Source: an uncultured Flavobacterium sp.
Lineage (GTDB): Bacteria; Bacteroidota; Bacteroidia; Flavobacteriales; Flavobacteriaceae
Assembly (NCBI GenBank): GCA_947632215.1
Contig: CANROJ010000010.1
Coordinates: 1-56,403 of the forward strand
Direction: 5' to 3'
Length of the DNA: 56,403 nucleotides
Shown: positions 1 to 8,001 of the stretch, one piece after another
How the letters are laid out: each line of letters starts with the position of its first letter
How positions within the stretch are numbered: the first letter of the stretch is position 1
Notes under the pieces: model-generated
What the model saw: the letters and a program-made list of their open reading frames with translations, nothing else
What the model was told of the DNA's origin: nothing
The model's database searches: none
Program-made: the position numbers and the translations under genes

Positions 1-107
1 ACAAAAACCTTTTGTCCATACTGATTAAATAAAATCTCAAATAAAGTACTATTTTTACTGTGACAAATAAATTCAACTAGATCTTCATCCCACCATAGAG
101 ATATAAT
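1..107 (-). CDS. Partial ECF-type RNA polymerase sigma factor (N-terminus only)
   Basis: On the minus strand an open frame runs from an in-frame TAG at 119-117 to the window edge. Its readable part (from codon 89-87 onward) begins D-E-D-L-V-E-F-I and continues N-S-T-L-F-E-I-L-F-N-Q-Y-G-Q-K-V-F, the look of sigma region 2.1 at the start of flavobacterial ECF sigma factors (typically a short acidic start, then LF..LY.RY...V). No ATG, GTG or TTG lies between the stop and this region. An ATT at 107-105 or ATA at 104-102 would have to serve, or the true start lies in another frame after a sequence error. The rest of the protein is outside the window, so the family call rests on about 30 residues. 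Confidence 0.4.
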   Translation of the reverse strand, partial: MISLWWDEDLVEFICHSKNSTLFEILFNQYGQKVF

Positions 108-199
108 TACTATTCTCTAGATTATCCTTCCTTGCTAATATTAAAAGGACAAACACAACTATTATACAACTCCAGATCTACCTAAAAATACTCAATTAA

Positions 200-793
200 C
201 TATATTTTTCCTATTTGCATCAATTTAGAAACATACTTACCAATAACATCAAATTCTAAATTCACTACCGAACCTACCTTATAATATTGAAATATAGTAT
301 TCTCTTGGGTATAAGGAATAATAGCTACTTTGAAAGTATTAATGCCAGAATCAACTACAGTTAATGAAGTACCGTCAATAGTTATCGATCCTTTATCGAT
401 TGTAGTATGCATAGAATTAGAATCGAACTCGAAACCATAATAAGTGCTACCATTAGCCCAGTCAATGCTAACACATTTTGCAACATGATCAACATGACCT
501 TGCACAATATGACCATCCAATCTACCATTAAACAACATAGCTCGCTCCAAATTTATGTATTGCCCTATCTTCCAATCACCTATAGTTGTTACCAAAATAG
601 TTTCTTTTATCGCCGTTACTCTATAACTAGTCTCGCTAATACTAACAACAGTTAGACAAATTCCATTATGTAAAACGCTTTGATCTATTTTTAATTCTGA
701 AACAAAATTACAACTCAAAGTAAAGTGCAAATTACCTTGGTCTTGCTCAATATTTTCAATCTGCCCGATGTTTTCGACTATACCTGTGAACAT
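200..793 (-). CDS. ribE: Riboflavin synthase, alpha subunit
   Basis: Catalyses the last step of riboflavin synthesis: dismutation of two 6,7-dimethyl-8-ribityllumazine molecules to riboflavin and a pyrimidinedione, in the cytosol as a trimer. The 197-residue protein starts with the family's canonical M-F-T-G-I-V-E and shows the two internally related lumazine-binding barrels: the first with N-G-I-C-L-T-V-V (43-50), the second with G-H-I-V-Q-G-H-V-D (94-102) and D-G-T-S-L-T-V-V (140-147). An in-frame ATG lies 33 bases further upstream, but it overlaps the -7 promoter box at 831-824 and adds residues absent from the family, so the start at 793 is preferred. Divergent from pdxA. No FMN riboswitch is visible upstream. 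Confidence 0.95.
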   Translation of the reverse strand: MFTGIVENIGQIENIEQDQGNLHFTLSCNFVSELKIDQSVLHNGICLTVVSISETSYRVTAIKETILVTTIGDWKIGQYINLERAMLFNGRLDGHIVQGHVDHVAKCVSIDWANGSTYYGFEFDSNSMHTTIDKGSITIDGTSLTVVDSGINTFKVAIIPYTQENTIFQYYKVGSVVNLEFDVIGKYVSKLMQIGKI

Positions 794-811
794 AACTCCA
801 TTTATTTTTAT

Positions 812-819
812 TAAATTTG
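812..819 (+). promoter_or_regulatory. -7 promoter box for pdxA
   Basis: TAAATTTG matches the Bacteroidota consensus TAnnTTTG exactly. It lies 33 bases before the pdxA ATG at 853. No clear TTG -33 element is seen. The box covers the alternative upstream ATG at 817, which argues against that start. Confidence 0.55.
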
Positions 820-823
820 CTAT

Positions 824-831
824 CAAAAGTA
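824..831 (-). promoter_or_regulatory. -7 promoter box for ribE
   Basis: The minus strand reads TACTTTTG, an exact TAnnTTTG match, ending 30 bases before the ribE ATG at 793. It lies only four bases from the opposite-strand box of pdxA, so the two promoters are interleaved. The best upstream TTG is about 27 bases away, longer than usual. Confidence 0.5.
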
Positions 832-852
832 GTAATAATTTACGACGATACT

Positions 853-1923
853 ATGAGCCAAAATTTAGAAAATATTAAAGTAGGGATTTCCATAGGTGAT
901 TTAAATGGCATTGGGGGCGAAATCATACTTAAGTGTTTTGAAGATAATCGAATGCTTGAATTATGTACACCTGTTATATTTGCTAACTCTAAGCCTTTAG
1001 CTTACATAAAAAAGAACATAGCAAACAACATGCCTATACATGCTATAGATGATTTAGAAAATATAGCGGCAAACAAAGTGAATGTATATAATGTATGGAA
1101 AGAAAACATAAATATCACTTTTGGACAAAATGATCCTATTGTAGGCAAATACGCTATCAAATCCTTCTCTAGCGCAACTAACGCATTAAAAGACGGCTTA
1201 ATAGATGTATTGGTTACCGCTCCAATTAATAAATATAATGTGTATGATCAGGAGTTTCCTTACCCAGGCCACACTGATTATCTTAATGAACACCTAGAAG
1301 GAGAAGCTTTAATGCTACTTGTTAGTGACCAATTAAGAGTAGGCTTATTAACTGACCACTTACCTATAAAAGAAGTTGCTAAGGCTATAACTCCAGAACT
1401 AATTGAAAGAAAAGTAAAAATCATCAACCAAACACTTATCAAGGATTTCAATATTTTCAAACCGAGAATAGCTATATTAGGATTAAACCCTCATGCAGGT
1501 GACAACGGAGTAATTGGAAATGAAGAATTAGAAATTATTTCACCAACCATTGAAAAACTAAACAAAGAAGGCATCCTAGTTGCAGGGCCTTTTCCTGCTG
1601 ATGGCTTTTTTGGGATGCAAACCTATAAACATTTCGATGCAGTATTAGCTTGCTATCACGATCAAGGCCTAACAGCTTTTAAAGCATTAAGTTTCGGACA
1701 GGGTGTTAATTATACAGCTGGCTTAGATAAAATTAGAACATCACCCGATCATGGAACAGCCTATGACATTGCAGGTAAGTCATTAGCTGATCCTTCATCC
1801 TTTAAAGAAGCAGTATACCTGGCTATTGATCTGTATAACAACCGAAACTTCAACAAAGAGGCATCGGCAAACCCTTTACAGACACAAGAAAAAGATTTTA
1901 GTACAAAAAAATTTGATAAATAG
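853..1923 (+). CDS. pdxA: 4-hydroxythreonine-4-phosphate dehydrogenase
   Basis: NAD-dependent oxidation and decarboxylation of 4-phosphohydroxy-L-threonine to 3-amino-2-oxopropyl phosphate, in the DXP-dependent pyridoxal phosphate pathway. The 356-residue protein carries the family's metal-binding histidines in recognisable settings: H169 (T-D-H-L-P), H214 (L-N-P-H-A-G) and H269 (C-Y-H-D-Q-G-L), plus G-H-T-D-Y-L around H140 and D-H-G-T-A-Y-D at 299-305. The spacing of the three matches E. coli PdxA. The start at 853 is chosen over an in-frame ATG at 817 because the latter lies inside the -7 box and its extra residues are not family-like. The last 25 or so residues are a low-complexity charged tail. 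Divergent from ribE; no terminator seen before the yceD promoter, which begins right at its stop codon. Confidence 0.93.
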   Translation: MSQNLENIKVGISIGDLNGIGGEIILKCFEDNRMLELCTPVIFANSKPLAYIKKNIANNMPIHAIDDLENIAANKVNVYNVWKENINITFGQNDPIVGKYAIKSFSSATNALKDGLIDVLVTAPINKYNVYDQEFPYPGHTDYLNEHLEGEALMLLVSDQLRVGLLTDHLPIKEVAKAITPELIERKVKIINQTLIKDFNIFKPRIAILGLNPHAGDNGVIGNEELEIISPTIEKLNKEGILVAGPFPADGFFGMQTYKHFDAVLACYHDQGLTAFKALSFGQGVNYTAGLDKIRTSPDHGTAYDIAGKSLADPSSFKEAVYLAIDLYNNRNFNKEASANPLQTQEKDFSTKKFDK

Positions 1924-1924
1924 C

Positions 1925-1952
1925 TTGTAATAATAATTATTTTTTATCTTTG
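1925..1952 (+). promoter_or_regulatory. Complete flavobacterial promoter for yceD-rpmF
   Basis: TTG at 1925-1927 and TATCTTTG at 1945-1952 are separated by 17 bases, a full match to the -33/-7 consensus. It starts two bases after the pdxA stop codon. The predicted transcription start near 1958 leaves a leader of about 17 bases before the ATG at 1975. Confidence 0.75.
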
Positions 1953-1974
1953 CACGCTCAAATCATGTATAATC

Positions 1975-2556
1975 ATGAAAACCGACAATGAATTTTTAAT
2001 TCCATTTATTGGATTAAAAGATGGAGATCACCGATTTGAATTTCAAATTAATGATTCTTTTTTCGAAGAGGAGTATTATAAAGATTTCAATAGTGTTGAT
2101 ATTACAGCAGTAGTTCTTTTAAATAAGAAACCAACTCTATTAGAGTTACAAGTAAGTATTGAAGGTACAGTTAATGTACCATGTGATGTAACGAATCAAG
2201 ATTTTGATTTAGAAATAGAAGGAGAAATTAAAATGATTGTAAAATTCGGAGATGAATTTAACAATGATCATGATGAAATTTTAATTGTTCCTTTTACCGA
2301 GCATCAAATAGACGTAAAACAATACATCTATGAATTAATTATTTTGGGTATACCTCAAAAAAGAATTCACCCAGGTGTACTAGACGGAACTTTAGAATCG
2401 GAAGCTTTAGATATCTTAGGATATTACGATAGCCAAGATGATGAGCAACTACTAGATGAAATCGACGATCTTGATGATCATAACGATAAAGAAGAAGAAG
2501 AAGAAGAAATTGACCCTCGATGGGCAGAATTAAAAAAACTATTAACGGATAAATAA
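1975..2556 (+). CDS. DUF177/YceD family protein (23S rRNA accumulation factor family)
   Basis: A 193-residue acidic protein of the DUF177 family, the usual partner of rpmF. In other bacteria and plastids family members are needed for normal 23S rRNA accumulation, probably by aiding large-subunit assembly. The fold core includes the V-P-C-D-V-T segment near residues 68-73, where the family has a conserved Cys near the centre, and V-x-L-Y/E-L-I stretches. The C-terminal third is strongly acidic, with a run of Glu near residues 171-178. Only nine bases separate it from rpmF, so the two are co-transcribed from the strong promoter just upstream. The family call is firm; the exact role in this organism is inferred from homologues. 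Confidence 0.85.
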   Translation: MKTDNEFLIPFIGLKDGDHRFEFQINDSFFEEEYYKDFNSVDITAVVLLNKKPTLLELQVSIEGTVNVPCDVTNQDFDLEIEGEIKMIVKFGDEFNNDHDEILIVPFTEHQIDVKQYIYELIILGIPQKRIHPGVLDGTLESEALDILGYYDSQDDEQLLDEIDDLDDHNDKEEEEEEIDPRWAELKKLLTDK

Positions 2557-2565
2557 TATAGTAAA

Positions 2566-2763
2566 ATGGCACATCCAAAGAGAAAGACCTCGAAAACAAG
2601 AAGAGATAAAAGAAGAACTCACTACAAAGCAATAGCACCTACAATCGCTATCTGCCCTGTAACTAACGAGGCTCACTTATTCCACAGAGCTTACTGGCAT
2701 GAAGGAAAACTTTACTACAGAGGACAAGTTGTAATTGACAAAACTGCTACAGTAGAGGCATAA
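2566..2763 (+). CDS. rpmF: 50S ribosomal protein L32
   Basis: A 65-residue basic ribosomal protein with the invariant M-A-H-P-K-R-K-T-S start and the R-R-D-K-R-R-T-H motif. It keeps one cysteine (I-C-P-V-T, about residue 29) followed by H-L-F-H-R-A and lacks the four-cysteine zinc ribbon of the zinc-binding L32 form, as is usual in this phylum. It is the second gene of the yceD-rpmF unit and is closed by an intrinsic terminator 20 bases downstream. Confidence 0.97.
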   Translation: MAHPKRKTSKTRRDKRRTHYKAIAPTIAICPVTNEAHLFHRAYWHEGKLYYRGQVVIDKTATVEA

Positions 2764-2780
2764 ACTTGAGAAAAAGTAAA

Positions 2781-2814
2781 AAAAAACTCTCACAATGTGT
2801 GAGAGTTTTTTTTT
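2781..2814 (+). terminator. Intrinsic terminator after rpmF
   Basis: Perfect stem ACTCTCACA / TGTGAGAGT with a three-base ATG loop, flanked by A6 and T9 tracts. It separates yceD-rpmF from fabH. Confidence 0.9.
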
Positions 2815-2927
2815 GCCTGTAAAAATTCAAAAAAGACACATTTCAGCTCAAAACAAGCTCCAATTGTTTTTTTTTTTGTAATTTTCGCTTCTTTTTGGAA
2901 TGTTTTTATAAAGTAAAGCAACACCAT

Positions 2928-3926
2928 ATGACAAAAATACACGCAGCCATAACAGCGATTGGTTGTTATTTACCAGAAGATAAGTTAACTAATACTGACC
3001 TAGAAAAACTGGTTGACACCAACGACGAGTGGATTACAGCAAGAACAGGTATTAAAGAAAGAAGAATTCTTAAAGAACCTGGACAAGGATCATCTTACAT
3101 GGCTATTAAAGCCGGGGAGAACTTAATCGAAAAGTCTAATATAGATCCTAAAGATATAGACTTAGTAATATTTGCTTCTGCAACTCCGGATATGCCAGTG
3201 GCAACCTCAGGAGTCTATGTTGCAACAAAACTTGGAGCAACAAATGCCTTCGCATTTGATTTACAAGCAGCTTGCTCAAGCTTTTTGTACGGAATGTCAG
3301 TAGCTTCATCATATATCGAATCTGGAAGATATAAAAAAGTACTTTTAATAGGTGCAGATAAGATGTCTTCTATTATAGATTATACTGACCGCGCAACTTG
3401 CATTATCTTCGGAGATGCAGCTGGTGCAGTTCTTTTTGAACCAAACCATGAAGGCTTAGGAGTACAAGACGAATTCTTGAGATCAGACGGTATTGGTAGA
3501 GAATTCTTAAAAATCGAAGCAGGTGGATCTATTTTACCAGCAAGTGCTGAAACAGTAGCTAACAAACAACACTATGTATTCCAAGATGGTAAAACAGTAT
3601 TTAAATATGCTGTTTCTAACATGGCTGATGTAGGTGAAAAAATTATGCAGCGCAATAATTTATCACATGACGATATCACTTGGTTAGCAGCTCACCAAGC
3701 CAATAAAAGAATAATTGACGCCACAGCTCACAGAATGGGACTAGATGACTCTAAAGTCCTTATGAACATTCAACGCTACGGTAACACCACTTCTGCTACA
3801 TTACCATTACTTTTATGTGACTTTGAAGACCAACTTAAAAAAGGAGATAATATTATATTTGCTACTTTTGGAGGAGGATTCACATGGGGGGCAATGTACT
3901 TAAAGTGGGCATATAACAAAAATTAG
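2928..3926 (+). CDS. fabH: 3-oxoacyl-ACP synthase III (KAS III)
   Basis: Condenses an acyl-CoA primer with malonyl-ACP to start fatty-acid synthesis; in bacteria rich in branched lipids the primers are often branched acyl-CoAs. The 332-residue protein has the full KAS III catalytic triad: C116 in A-A-C-S-S, H256 in L-A-A-H-Q-A-N-K and N286 in Y-G-N-T-T-S. The C-terminal G-G-G-F-T-W-G loop is also present. An in-frame ATG 33 bases upstream would add residues not seen in the family, so 2928 is used. It heads a probable fabH-accB-accC unit (27 bases to accB). In many bacteria plsX lies between rpmF and fabH; it is absent here. Confidence 0.95.
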   Translation: MTKIHAAITAIGCYLPEDKLTNTDLEKLVDTNDEWITARTGIKERRILKEPGQGSSYMAIKAGENLIEKSNIDPKDIDLVIFASATPDMPVATSGVYVATKLGATNAFAFDLQAACSSFLYGMSVASSYIESGRYKKVLLIGADKMSSIIDYTDRATCIIFGDAAGAVLFEPNHEGLGVQDEFLRSDGIGREFLKIEAGGSILPASAETVANKQHYVFQDGKTVFKYAVSNMADVGEKIMQRNNLSHDDITWLAAHQANKRIIDATAHRMGLDDSKVLMNIQRYGNTTSATLPLLLCDFEDQLKKGDNIIFATFGGGFTWGAMYLKWAYNKN

Positions 3927-3953
3927 AAACAACAACTAACCAATACATTAGGT

Positions 3954-4433
3954 ATGGACATTAAAGAAATTCAAAATTTAATTAAGTTCGTAGCCAAATC
4001 AGGTGCTACAGAAGTAAAATTAGAAATGGATGATTTTAAAATCACCATTAAAACAACGGAAACTGGAAATACAGAGACAACTTACATTCAACAATTACCA
4101 GTAAATCCATTACAACAAGCAGTTGCTCCAGCATCACAAGCAGCAGTTGCTCCAGCAGCAGCAGTAGAGGCAGTTGCTGATGAAAACTCGAAATACATTA
4201 CAATAAAATCTCCTATTATTGGAACTTTTTACCGTAAACCAGCTCCGGATAAAGAAGCTTTTGCTGAAGTTGGAAAAACAATTAAACAAGGAGATGTTGT
4301 TTGTGTTATTGAAGCAATGAAACTTTTCAACGAAATCGAATCAGAAATCTCTGGTAAAATCGTAAAAGTACTTGTAGATGATGCATCTCCAGTGGAATTC
4401 GATCAACCATTATTTTTAGTAGACCCATCTTAA
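3954..4433 (+). CDS. accB: Biotin carboxyl carrier protein of acetyl-CoA carboxylase
   Basis: Carries the carboxyl group on biotin between biotin carboxylase and carboxyltransferase in malonyl-CoA synthesis. Residues 1-35 form the N-terminal domain, 50-75 an Ala/Pro/Val/Gln-rich flexible linker, and 80-159 the biotinyl domain. The biotin acceptor is K123 in E-A-M-K-L-F-N-E; the usual motif has Met in place of this Phe, a common mild variant. A C-V-I-E strand precedes it as expected. Length (159) is normal. It is followed by accC after an 84-base gap holding only a small A/T hairpin. Confidence 0.95.
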   Translation: MDIKEIQNLIKFVAKSGATEVKLEMDDFKITIKTTETGNTETTYIQQLPVNPLQQAVAPASQAAVAPAAAVEAVADENSKYITIKSPIIGTFYRKPAPDKEAFAEVGKTIKQGDVVCVIEAMKLFNEIESEISGKIVKVLVDDASPVEFDQPLFLVDPS

Positions 4434-4517
4434 GTAAAAACTAACTTAAAGTGGAACAAATTTATCGAAAGTATATCTTTAGATAAAAAACTAGAATAAA
4501 AACTAAAATTTCAAAAG

Positions 4518-5870
4518 ATGTTTAAAAAGATCTTAATCGCAAATAGAGGTGAGATTGCCTTACGTGTAATTAGAACATGTAAAGAAATGGGGATCAAAAC
4601 AGTAGCTGTATACTCTACTGCTGATGCAGATAGTTTACATGTGCGTTTCGCAGATGAAGCTGTTTGTATAGGCCCTGCACCAAGTCAAGAATCATATTTA
4701 AAGATTTCAAACATTATAGCAGCTGCAGAAATAACTAATGCAGATGCAATTCACCCAGGATATGGATTCTTAGCAGAAAATGCGAAATTCTCTAAGATTT
4801 GTCAAGAGCATGGAGTCAAATTTATTGGCCCTTCTCCTGAGATGATCGAAAAAATGGGAGATAAAGCTACTGCAAAAGCAACAATGAAATTAGCCGGTGT
4901 ACCTACAGTACCAGGATCTGATGGATTAATTGAGTCTTTAGAGGATGCTATTAAGATTGCTAATGAAATTGGCTTTCCTGTTATGATCAAGGCAACCGCT
5001 GGAGGTGGTGGTAAAGGAATGCGTGAAGTCTTCAAAGAAGAAGAAATGGCTAGAGCTTGGGAAAGTGCTAGACAAGAAGCTAAAAATGCATTTGGCAATG
5101 ACGGTATGTATATGGAGAAACTTATCGTTGATCCAAGACATATTGAAATTCAAATTATTGGAGATCAATATGGAAAAGCATGTCACTTATCTGAACGTGA
5201 TTGTTCAATTCAAAGACGCCATCAAAAATTAACAGAAGAAACTCCATCTCCATTCATGACTGATGAATTGAGAACAAAAATGGGAGAAGCTTCTGTAAAA
5301 GCAGCTGAATTTATCAAATACGAAAATGCTGGTACTATAGAATATTTGGTTGATAAAGACAGAAACTTTTACTTCATGGAAATGAATACTCGTATTCAAG
5401 TTGAGCACTGTATTACAGAACAAGTAATTGACTACGATTTAATCCGCGAACAAATACTAGTAGCTTCTGGAACACCAATTTCTGGTAAAAACTATACTCC
5501 TAAATTACATTCTATAGAATGTCGTATCAACGCTGAAGATCCATTTAATGACTTTAGACCATCTCCAGGTAAAATCACTACCTTACATGCTCCAGGTGGG
5601 CACGGAGTAAGACTTGATACACACGTATACTCAGGATATACTATTCCGCCAAACTACGATTCAATGATTGCTAAACTTATTACTACTGCTCAAACAAGAG
5701 AAGAAGCAATTAACAAAATGAAACGTGCATTAGACGAATTTGTGATTGAGGGAATTAAAACAACAATACCATTCCATAGACAATTAATGGATGACCCTAA
5801 CTATGTTGCTGGAAACTACACTACAGCTTTCATGGAGTCATTTAAATTAAAACCAATGGAACAAGAATAA
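4518..5870 (+). CDS. accC: Biotin carboxylase subunit of acetyl-CoA carboxylase
   Basis: ATP- and bicarbonate-dependent carboxylation of biotin on AccB. The 450-residue ATP-grasp enzyme is full length. Visible signatures: I-A-N-R-G-E-I-A at 7-14, H-P-G-Y-G-F-L-A-E near 79-87, the glycine-rich ATP lid G-G-G-G-K-G-M at 162-168, [12 protein letters not shown] near 228-239 and the catalytic M-N-T-R-I-Q-V-E-H block near 289-297. The carboxyltransferase genes (accA, accD) are not in this window. An intrinsic terminator lies directly after the stop. Confidence 0.97.
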   Translation: MFKKILIANRGEIALRVIRTCKEMGIKTVAVYSTADADSLHVRFADEAVCIGPAPSQESYLKISNIIAAAEITNADAIHPGYGFLAENAKFSKICQEHGVKFIGPSPEMIEKMGDKATAKATMKLAGVPTVPGSDGLIESLEDAIKIANEIGFPVMIKATAGGGGKGMREVFKEEEMARAWESARQEAKNAFGNDGMYMEKLIVDPRHIEIQIIGDQYGKACHLSERDCSIQRRHQKLTEETPSPFMTDELRTKMGEASVKAAEFIKYENAGTIEYLVDKDRNFYFMEMNTRIQVEHCITEQVIDYDLIREQILVASGTPISGKNYTPKLHSIECRINAEDPFNDFRPSPGKITTLHAPGGHGVRLDTHVYSGYTIPPNYDSMIAKLITTAQTREEAINKMKRALDEFVIEGIKTTIPFHRQLMDDPNYVAGNYTTAFMESFKLKPMEQE

Positions 5871-5872
5871 AA

Positions 5873-5906
5873 AAAAAACCTACATATTATATGTAGGTTT
5901 TTTTTT
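5873..5906 (+). terminator. Intrinsic terminator after accC
   Basis: Stem CCTACAT / ATGTAGG (extended by A/T pairs) with loop ATTAT, preceded by an A tract that overlaps the region just past the stop and followed by a T tract. Confidence 0.85.
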
Positions 5907-6078
5907 ATCCCATACATAACATCAAGGCATGACCACTATTAATGCACCTGCATAATTTACTAAAACCCTGAGATAAACCAATAAAATTATCATAAACAAA
6001 TAAAGTAATCTTAGAATTTTAATTCGTCTTTTTACAAAAAAAAACTAAAAAAAAACAATGGTTATTAAAAACAAACAT

Positions 6079-6086
6079 TATATTTG
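6079..6086 (+). promoter_or_regulatory. -7 promoter box for the cold-shock gene
   Basis: TATATTTG, an exact TAnnTTTG match, 25 bases before the ATG at 6112. The -33 region is weak. The predicted untranslated leader is only about 20 bases, so a long thermosensing cold-shock leader like that of E. coli cspA is not expected. Confidence 0.6.
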
Positions 6087-6111
6087 AAAATAATTTTATT
6101 TATTTTACACA

Positions 6112-6312
6112 ATGCAAACAGGCGTAGTTAAGTTCTTCAATGAAGACAAAGGTTTTGGTTTTATTACTAATGACATGACAAACGAAGACATTTTTGTTCA
6201 CATCACAGGATTAAGAAGCAAAAATATCGAACAAGGCAACAAAGTTTCTTATTCTGAAGAAAAAGGAAAAAAAGGACTTATCGCTACTGATGTTACAATT
6301 ATTGAAGATTAA
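6112..6312 (+). CDS. Cold-shock domain protein (CspA family)
   Basis: A 66-residue single cold-shock domain, a five-stranded barrel that binds single-stranded RNA or DNA and melts mRNA structure. RNP1 is K-G-F-G-F-I (13-18) and RNP2 is D-I-F-V-H (26-30). The N-terminal G-V-V-K-F-F-N is standard for the family. It stands alone, between its own promoter and a strong terminator. Whether it is cold-induced or constitutive cannot be told from the sequence. Confidence 0.93.
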   Translation: MQTGVVKFFNEDKGFGFITNDMTNEDIFVHITGLRSKNIEQGNKVSYSEEKGKKGLIATDVTIIED

Positions 6313-6340
6313 TTTATCATCACATAATTAACATTTACCA

Positions 6341-6375
6341 AAAAGCCATCTTAAAAATTTTAAGATGGCTTTTTA
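6341..6375 (+). terminator. Intrinsic terminator after the cold-shock gene
   Basis: Near-perfect long hairpin, AAAAGCCATCTTAAA pairing with TTTAAGATGGCTTTT, with the downstream arm ending in a T5 run. Confidence 0.9.
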
Positions 6376-6461
6376 TATACCTTAACACTCTATTCTTATT
6401 TAATCTTAATACATATTATGCTATAATACATAAATAGCTCATATTCATTAAACTCCTAATT

Positions 6462-6491
6462 TTGTTATCAAATACCTACTCGTTATATTTG
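6462..6491 (+). promoter_or_regulatory. Promoter of the nuo operon
   Basis: TTG at 6462-6464 and TATATTTG at 6484-6491, spacer 19 bases, a complete flavobacterial promoter. The predicted start near 6497 is about 26 bases before the nuoA ATG. No comparable promoter was seen inside the following operon. Confidence 0.75.
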
Positions 6492-6522
6492 TGATATTCT
6501 TAACACTAATATTTGATAACCT

Positions 6523-6888
6523 ATGCAAATAAGCCAACTTGATTTTATTCCAATTCTTATGCAGCTGGGCTTAGCGGCAGGATTTGTTTCCCTGACAATA
6601 TGGGTGTCTAGTAAACTTGGCCCAAAGAAACATTCCAAAATTAAAGACAGTACATGGGAATGTGGTCTAGATTCTTTAGGAAGTGCCCGAATACCATTTA
6701 ACGTAAAGTATTTTTTAGTAGCAATTTTATTTGTGCTCTTTGATGTAGAGGTAGTATTTCTTTATCCATGGGCTGTAAACATGCTTGAACTAGGTTGGGA
6801 AGGTTTTGCAAAAATGGGAATATTTCTGTTTTTAATTTTAATTGGTCTACTGTACGAGTTCAAAAGAAAAGGACTCGAATGGGACTAG
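6523..6888 (+). CDS. nuoA: NADH-quinone oxidoreductase subunit A
   Basis: Small membrane subunit of respiratory complex I, near the junction of the peripheral and membrane arms. The 121-residue protein has three hydrophobic segments (about 9-29, 63-85 and 93-114). The loop between the first two holds the family motif W-E-C-G-L-D-S-L-G, whose cysteine lies in the quinone-site loop. First gene of the fourteen-gene nuo operon, 14 bases before nuoB. Confidence 0.95.
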   Translation: MQISQLDFIPILMQLGLAAGFVSLTIWVSSKLGPKKHSKIKDSTWECGLDSLGSARIPFNVKYFLVAILFVLFDVEVVFLYPWAVNMLELGWEGFAKMGIFLFLILIGLLYEFKRKGLEWD

Positions 6889-6902
6889 ATAAATAGGAAG
6901 TT

Positions 6903-7454
6903 ATGAGCGATAAAAAACATAGGACTGTTGAACCACCTGCTGGGTATGCAGGCGAAGGATATTTTGCAACCAAACTTAGTGATGTTGTTGGATTAGCAAG
7001 AGCAAACTCCCTGTGGCCTTTGCCATTTGCAACCTCATGTTGCGGAATCGAGTTTATGGCTACAATGGCATCAACTTATGATGTTGCACGTTTTGGATCA
7101 GAAAGAATGAGCTTTTCTCCTCGACAAGCAGATATGCTAATGGTTATGGGTACAATCTCTAAGAAAATGGCCCCTATCCTTAGGCAAGTATACGAACAAA
7201 TGGCAGAACCTAAATGGGTCATAGCTGTTGGAGCCTGTGCTAGTAGCGGTGGTATTTTTGATACCTATTCAGTTCTTCAAGGAATAGATAAAGTTATACC
7301 TGTAGATGTGTACGTTCCAGGATGTCCTCCAAGACCAGAACAAATCTTAGATGGAATCATGCGTTTACAAGAAATCGTAAAAACGGAATCTGTAAACCGC
7401 CGAGGGTCTAAAGAATATGATGATTTACTTAAATCTTATAACTTAAATAAATAG
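6903..7454 (+). CDS. nuoB: NADH-quinone oxidoreductase subunit B
   Basis: Carries the terminal [4Fe-4S] cluster N2 that reduces quinone in complex I. The 183-residue protein has the four ligands in the expected pattern: the adjacent pair C46-C47 in T-S-C-C-G-I-E, C112 in G-A-C-A-S-S-G-G and C141 in V-P-G-C-P-P-R-P-E. The quinone-site R-x-S-P-R-Q segment is present near residues 68-74. Only one base separates its stop from nuoC, suggesting coupled translation. Confidence 0.97.
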   Translation: MSDKKHRTVEPPAGYAGEGYFATKLSDVVGLARANSLWPLPFATSCCGIEFMATMASTYDVARFGSERMSFSPRQADMLMVMGTISKKMAPILRQVYEQMAEPKWVIAVGACASSGGIFDTYSVLQGIDKVIPVDVYVPGCPPRPEQILDGIMRLQEIVKTESVNRRGSKEYDDLLKSYNLNK

Positions 7455-7455
7455 T

Positions 7456-7983
7456 ATGGCATTAGATTATTCAATCATTCAGAGTATATTACAAGAAAAA
7501 TTTAATGAAGCTATTGAACAAGTACATCTACAGCATGAAATGCTTGTCATCGAAGTAAATAGTGAATCATTACACGCTATAATTGCATTTTTAAAAGATG
7601 AGCCTTCATTAAACTTTCACTTTCTAACAGATCTGTGTGGAGTCCATTACCACAAGGAACCTCTCGAGAGACAATTGGCTGTAGTTTATATGCTACATAA
7701 TTGGCAAGAGAACGTGCGTATAAGATTGAAAACCTTTTTAAATATTAAGAATCCAACGGTTAACTCTGTAACTGACTTATTTAAAAGTGCTAATTGGCAA
7801 GAAAGAGAAACATATGATTTCTATGGCATTATATTTAAGAACCATCCCCAACTAAAACGTATTTTAAATATGGATGAAATGGAGTCTTTTCCATTAAGAA
7901 AGGACTTCCCATTAGAAGATTCCCAACGAACAGACAAAGATGACCGATTCTTTGGAAGAACGGTTCATAACAGTGAGAATTAA
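7456..7983 (+). CDS. nuoC: NADH-quinone oxidoreductase subunit C
   Basis: Structural 30-kDa-family subunit of the peripheral arm of complex I. The 175-residue protein has the signature E-R-E-T-Y-D-F-Y-G-I near residues 116-125 and the R-K-D-F-P-L segment near 154-159 that packs on NuoD. It is a separate gene here, not fused to nuoD as in E. coli. Eighteen bases before nuoD. Confidence 0.95.
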   Translation: MALDYSIIQSILQEKFNEAIEQVHLQHEMLVIEVNSESLHAIIAFLKDEPSLNFHFLTDLCGVHYHKEPLERQLAVVYMLHNWQENVRIRLKTFLNIKNPTVNSVTDLFKSANWQERETYDFYGIIFKNHPQLKRILNMDEMESFPLRKDFPLEDSQRTDKDDRFFGRTVHNSEN

Positions 7984-8001
7984 CCATTTAAAATCAAATT
8001 C

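Noticed and set aside
120..199. Possible FMN riboswitch linked to ribE
   Set aside because: This stretch is downstream of ribE, and the true upstream region (794-852) is too short and lacks the conserved FMN-aptamer segments.
2339..2638. Long minus-strand open frame of 99 codons across the yceD-rpmF junction
   Set aside because: It lies wholly antisense to two certain genes, its composition reflects their acidic and basic codons read backward, and it matches no family.
4434..4517. Possible promoter or attenuator between accB and accC
   Set aside because: Only a 5-bp TATCT/AGATA hairpin and a TATCTTTA near-match are present; no terminator and no leader peptide.
6087..6111. Possible cold-shock RNA thermometer before the csp gene
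   Set aside because: The -7 box places transcription start only about 20 bases before the ATG, too short for a structured thermometer.
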